A DNA stretch of 64,000 nt, taken from positions 186,001 to 250,000 of the forward strand of contig CAMARR010000001.1 of the NCBI GenBank assembly GCA_945860915.1, given 5' to 3'. The translations under genes were made by a program, and so were the position numbers. Position 1 is the first letter of the stretch. Each line of letters starts with the position of its first letter. Below are positions 61,584-64,000 of this stretch, piece after piece. The notes beneath the pieces were generated by a model. It saw only the letters and a program-made list of their open reading frames with translations. It was not told where the DNA came from and made no database searches. This DNA comes from Candidatus Kuenenia stuttgartensis (GTDB lineage Bacteria > Planctomycetota > GCA-002687715 > CAIWVZ01).

Positions 61584-64000
61584 TCAGGAACAGCCGAGGC
61601 TGTTGCCGCAGTTGAGACACTTGTAGCAAGTGCCGTTGCGTACCGTTGTGTGGCCGCAGGAGTCGCAGAATGGCGCATCCCCCATCATCGAACCGAGGTG
61701 ACCATCGAGCGAGCGACCGGGCTTGGACTTGGCGCCCTTGACCTGCCGAGTCAACGGAGAATCGGTCGGGAGAGCGCCCGTCACGACGTGCTCGAGTTCC
61801 TTGAGTCGCTCGATCTGTAAATCACGGTGCCGACCGACTTCTTTCGCTGCATCGATTACACCAGGCTCCATACCGTCGGCCGGCTTGACCTGCACGATAT
61901 CGGTGCGACCGAGGTACTCCATCGCGAGCAACCGGAAGATGAAGTCAACCACGGAAGTGGAGAACTTGATATTGGGGTGATTCACCGGCCCTTGCGGCTC
62001 GAATCGCGTAAACGTGAAGACGTTGACGTATTCCTCAAGCGGCACGCCATACTGAAGTCCGAGCGATACGGCGATGGCGAAGCAGTTCATCATGCTGCGG
62101 AAGGCGGCGCCTTCCTTGTGCATGTCAACGAAAATCTCGCCGAGCGAGCCGTCCTCGTAGTTGCCGGTACGAATGTAGATCTTCTGGTTGGCGATCGTCG
62201 CCTCCTGAGTGAAGCCGAAACGCTTCCTCGGCAGACGGCGACGCTGCAACACTTGACCACCTGGCGTCACCGCTGCGGGCGAGGCCGTGTTCGCCGAGCT
62301 CTTGTCTGCATCCTTTGCGTCAGGCGCATCTGACTTAGAGTCAGACTTCGACTTAGATCGCAGCGGCTGCGACGCTTTGCAACCGTCGCGATAGAGCGCC
62401 ACGGCCTTAAGGCCAAGCTTCCAGGCCTCGAAGTAGGCCTCGCGGACGTCGGCTTCACCGACTTCGTTTGGCATATTAATCGTCTTCGAGATAGCGCCCG
62501 AGATGAACGGCTGCGCAGCCGCCATCATGCGAATGTGGCCCAAGTGATGGATGAAGCGGCGCCCCTTGCGCCCACACTTGTTGGCACAGTCGAACACCGC
62601 GAGATGCTCGTCACGAAGGTGAGGAGCGCCTTCGACCGTCTGGGTCCCGCAAATCCATTCGTCAGCCTCTTCAACCTGTTGCGTGGTAAAGCCCAAGTGA
62701 CTCAGGAGATCGAACCCGGGCACGGAAGCCTGCTCGCGAGTCAGCCCCAAGCGCTTCAAACCGTCATCGCCGATGACGTGGGCTGAGAACACATGATTGA
62801 TCTCGAAGGCTTGAGGAAGCGCCTTCTCGATCGCCGCGAAATCGGCCGGGGCCATCCCCTTTTCGGCCAACGTCTTGCGGTTAATCGATGGCGCTCCATC
62901 GAGCGTTTGATGCCCGAGGATGTGTGCAACGATCTCCGCGACCTGCTCCTTGGAGTAGCCGAGGCGATCGAGAGCTGACGGTACAGATTGGTTGACGATC
63001 TTGAAGTGACCGCCGCCGGCGAGCTTCTTGAATTTGACGAGCGAGAAGTCTGGTTCGATTCCCGTCGTATCGCAATCCATTAGCAACCCGATGGTGCCGG
63101 TGGGTGCGAGGACGGTCGCTTGAGCGTTGCGGAAACCGTGGATGCTGCCGAGTCGAACGGCTTCATCCCAGTCGTCCTGCGCGGCGCTGATGAGATCATC
63201 ATGACCAAACGTCGAATCAAGGTTGTACGACGCATCACGGTGCATGTTCATCACCTTGAGCATCGGCTCCTTGTTGCGTGCAAAACCAGCGAAGGGGCCC
63301 TTTGAGCGGGCCATCTCGGCGGAGACGCGGTAGGCGTGTCCGGTCGTAATCGCCGTCAGCGCGCCACAGAGCACTCGACCTTCGTCGGAGTCATACGGCA
63401 CGCCAAGAAGCATCAACAACGTCCCGAGATTGGCGTATCCAAGTCCTAGCGGACGGTAGTCATGGCTGTTTTCCGCGATGCGCTTGATCGGGTAAGACGC
63501 GAAGTCCACGGCGATTTCTTGCGCAATGAAAAACATTCGGACGCCATGGCGATACCCCTCTATATCGAAGGAGCCGTCGTCACGAAGGAACTTCACCAGA
63601 TTAAGCGAGGCGAGATTGCATGCCGAATCATCGAGGAACATGTACTCAGAGCAGGGATTCGAGGCGCGAATGCGATCCGTGTTCGGACACGTGTGCCAAC
63701 GATTCACAGTGGTGTCGAACTGAACGCCCGGATCCGCGCAGCGCCATGCGGCGTACGCGATCTTGTCCATCATTTCTCGCGCTTTGTGTGCCTTCGCGAC
63801 TTTGCCCGTCGTACGCATCTTGGTTTCCCAAGTGCCATCGGCAAGCACTGAGTCCATGAACTCATCCGTGATGCGGACCGAATTGTTGGAGTTCTGGCCG
63901 CCCACAGTCCTGTAGGCCTCGCCGTTGAAGTCCGACGGATAGCCGTTCTCGATGAGGATCTTGGCCTTATCCTCCTCGCGCGCCTTCCACATGATGAAGC
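61584..64000 (-). CDS. nrdJ: Vitamin B12-dependent ribonucleotide reductase (N-terminus beyond window)
   Basis: The reverse frame is open from the right edge to the stop at 61584, covering at least 805 C-terminal residues of a class II reductase of the long NrdJ type. Signs are NPCSEYMFLDDSACNLASLNL (barrel strand with cysteine), the ATGTIGLLMDCDTTG-like PTGTIGLLMDCDT segment, YRDGCKASQPL, and a C-terminal zinc-ribbon with two CxxC pairs (CDSCGHTT and CLNCGNSLGC). The enzyme makes deoxynucleotides using adenosylcobalamin and works with or without oxygen. It precedes dcd, so deoxynucleotide synthesis genes are grouped. Confidence 0.95.
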   Translation of the reverse strand, partial: FIMWKAREEDKAKILIENGYPSDFNGEAYRTVGGQNSNNSVRITDEFMDSVLADGTWETKMRTTGKVAKAHKAREMMDKIAYAAWRCADPGVQFDTTVNRWHTCPNTDRIRASNPCSEYMFLDDSACNLASLNLVKFLRDDGSFDIEGYRHGVRMFFIAQEIAVDFASYPIKRIAENSHDYRPLGLGYANLGTLLMLLGVPYDSDEGRVLCGALTAITTGHAYRVSAEMARSKGPFAGFARNKEPMLKVMNMHRDASYNLDSTFGHDDLISAAQDDWDEAVRLGSIHGFRNAQATVLAPTGTIGLLMDCDTTGIEPDFSLVKFKKLAGGGHFKIVNQSVPSALDRLGYSKEQVAEIVAHILGHQTLDGAPSINRKTLAEKGMAPADFAAIEKALPQAFEINHVFSAHVIGDDGLKRLGLTREQASVPGFDLLSHLGFTTQQVEEADEWICGTQTVEGAPHLRDEHLAVFDCANKCGRKGRRFIHHLGHIRMMAAAQPFISGAISKTINMPNEVGEADVREAYFEAWKLGLKAVALYRDGCKASQPLRSKSKSDSKSDAPDAKDADKSSANTASPAAVTPGGQVLQRRRLPRKRFGFTQEATIANQKIYIRTGNYEDGSLGEIFVDMHKEGAAFRSMMNCFAIAVSLGLQYGVPLEEYVNVFTFTRFEPQGPVNHPNIKFSTSVVDFIFRLLAMEYLGRTDIVQVKPADGMEPGVIDAAKEVGRHRDLQIERLKELEHVVTGALPTDSPLTRQVKGAKSKPGRSLDGHLGSMMGDAPFCDSCGHTTVRNGTCYKCLNCGNSLGCS

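Overview
The window looks like chromosomal DNA of a Gram-negative-type, moderately GC-rich bacterium, most likely a member or relative of the Planctomycetota. That is an inference from the combination of secreted HEAT-repeat and carboxypeptidase-regulatory-like proteins, a Gld-type ABC exporter with DUF4340, a mitochondrial-type aconitase, an inositol-phosphate synthase, a B12-dependent ribonucleotide reductase, and a TsaC/low-molecular-weight phosphatase fusion. An LpxH-like enzyme points to a lipid A-type outer membrane. I found no phage, insertion sequence, CRISPR array, tRNA or rRNA. This is dense housekeeping and regulatory sequence, mostly in long overlapping operons.

Layout. 1-1416: a secreted HEAT-repeat protein, cut by the left edge and read leftwards from a strong sigma-54 promoter. 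1711-6961: nadE, ino1 and acn read rightwards to a terminator. 7171-11603: envelope or secreted proteins and a serine hydrolase. 24504 back to 11676: eleven leftward genes in a tight chain (two membrane glycosyltransferases, a FemAB-like protein, GlcD, an NtrC-type regulator, LpxH, Cmk, ribosomal protein S1, a lipoprotein, TyrS and a dihydroorotase-type enzyme). 24704-27231: a degenerate kinase-like protein overlapping a diguanylate cyclase. 32275-27224: a four-gene Gld-type ABC exporter operon. 36582-32384: a kinase-like protein without its phospho-accepting histidine, an NtrC-type activator, then dnaK behind its own sigma-54 promoter.

36669-45743 holds the TsaC-phosphatase fusion, a 456-base gap with hairpins, a 924-residue surface protein, a PilZ protein, a GT4 glycosyltransferase, RecD2 and a phosphoesterase. 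49257-45740 is a second ABC operon with two ATPase/permease pairs. 49323-53705 holds a dolichol-phosphate-mannose-synthase-like enzyme, a PepSY-type membrane protein, a methyltransferase, a secreted protein, a BtpA-family protein and a cysteine dioxygenase-like cupin. 58887-53722 is a complete ISC iron-sulphur operon (merR-iscS-iscU-iscA-hscB-hscA-iscX), led by a MerR-family protein with four cysteines instead of IscR, and divergent from ygfZ. The window closes with a thioredoxin-like ferredoxin, a two-domain dCTP deaminase and the C-terminal part of NrdJ.

The most interesting signals are regulatory. Two near-identical -24/-12 promoters, each with paired dyads at enhancer distance, lie before dnaK and the HEAT-repeat gene. 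The dnaK promoter lies directly downstream of genes for a sigma-54 activator and a pseudokinase-like partner, which suggests sigma-54 control of a core chaperone. Second, the ISC operon seems to be run by a MerR-type protein with a possible metal or Fe-S site, and a MerR-style dyad lies in its divergent promoter region.
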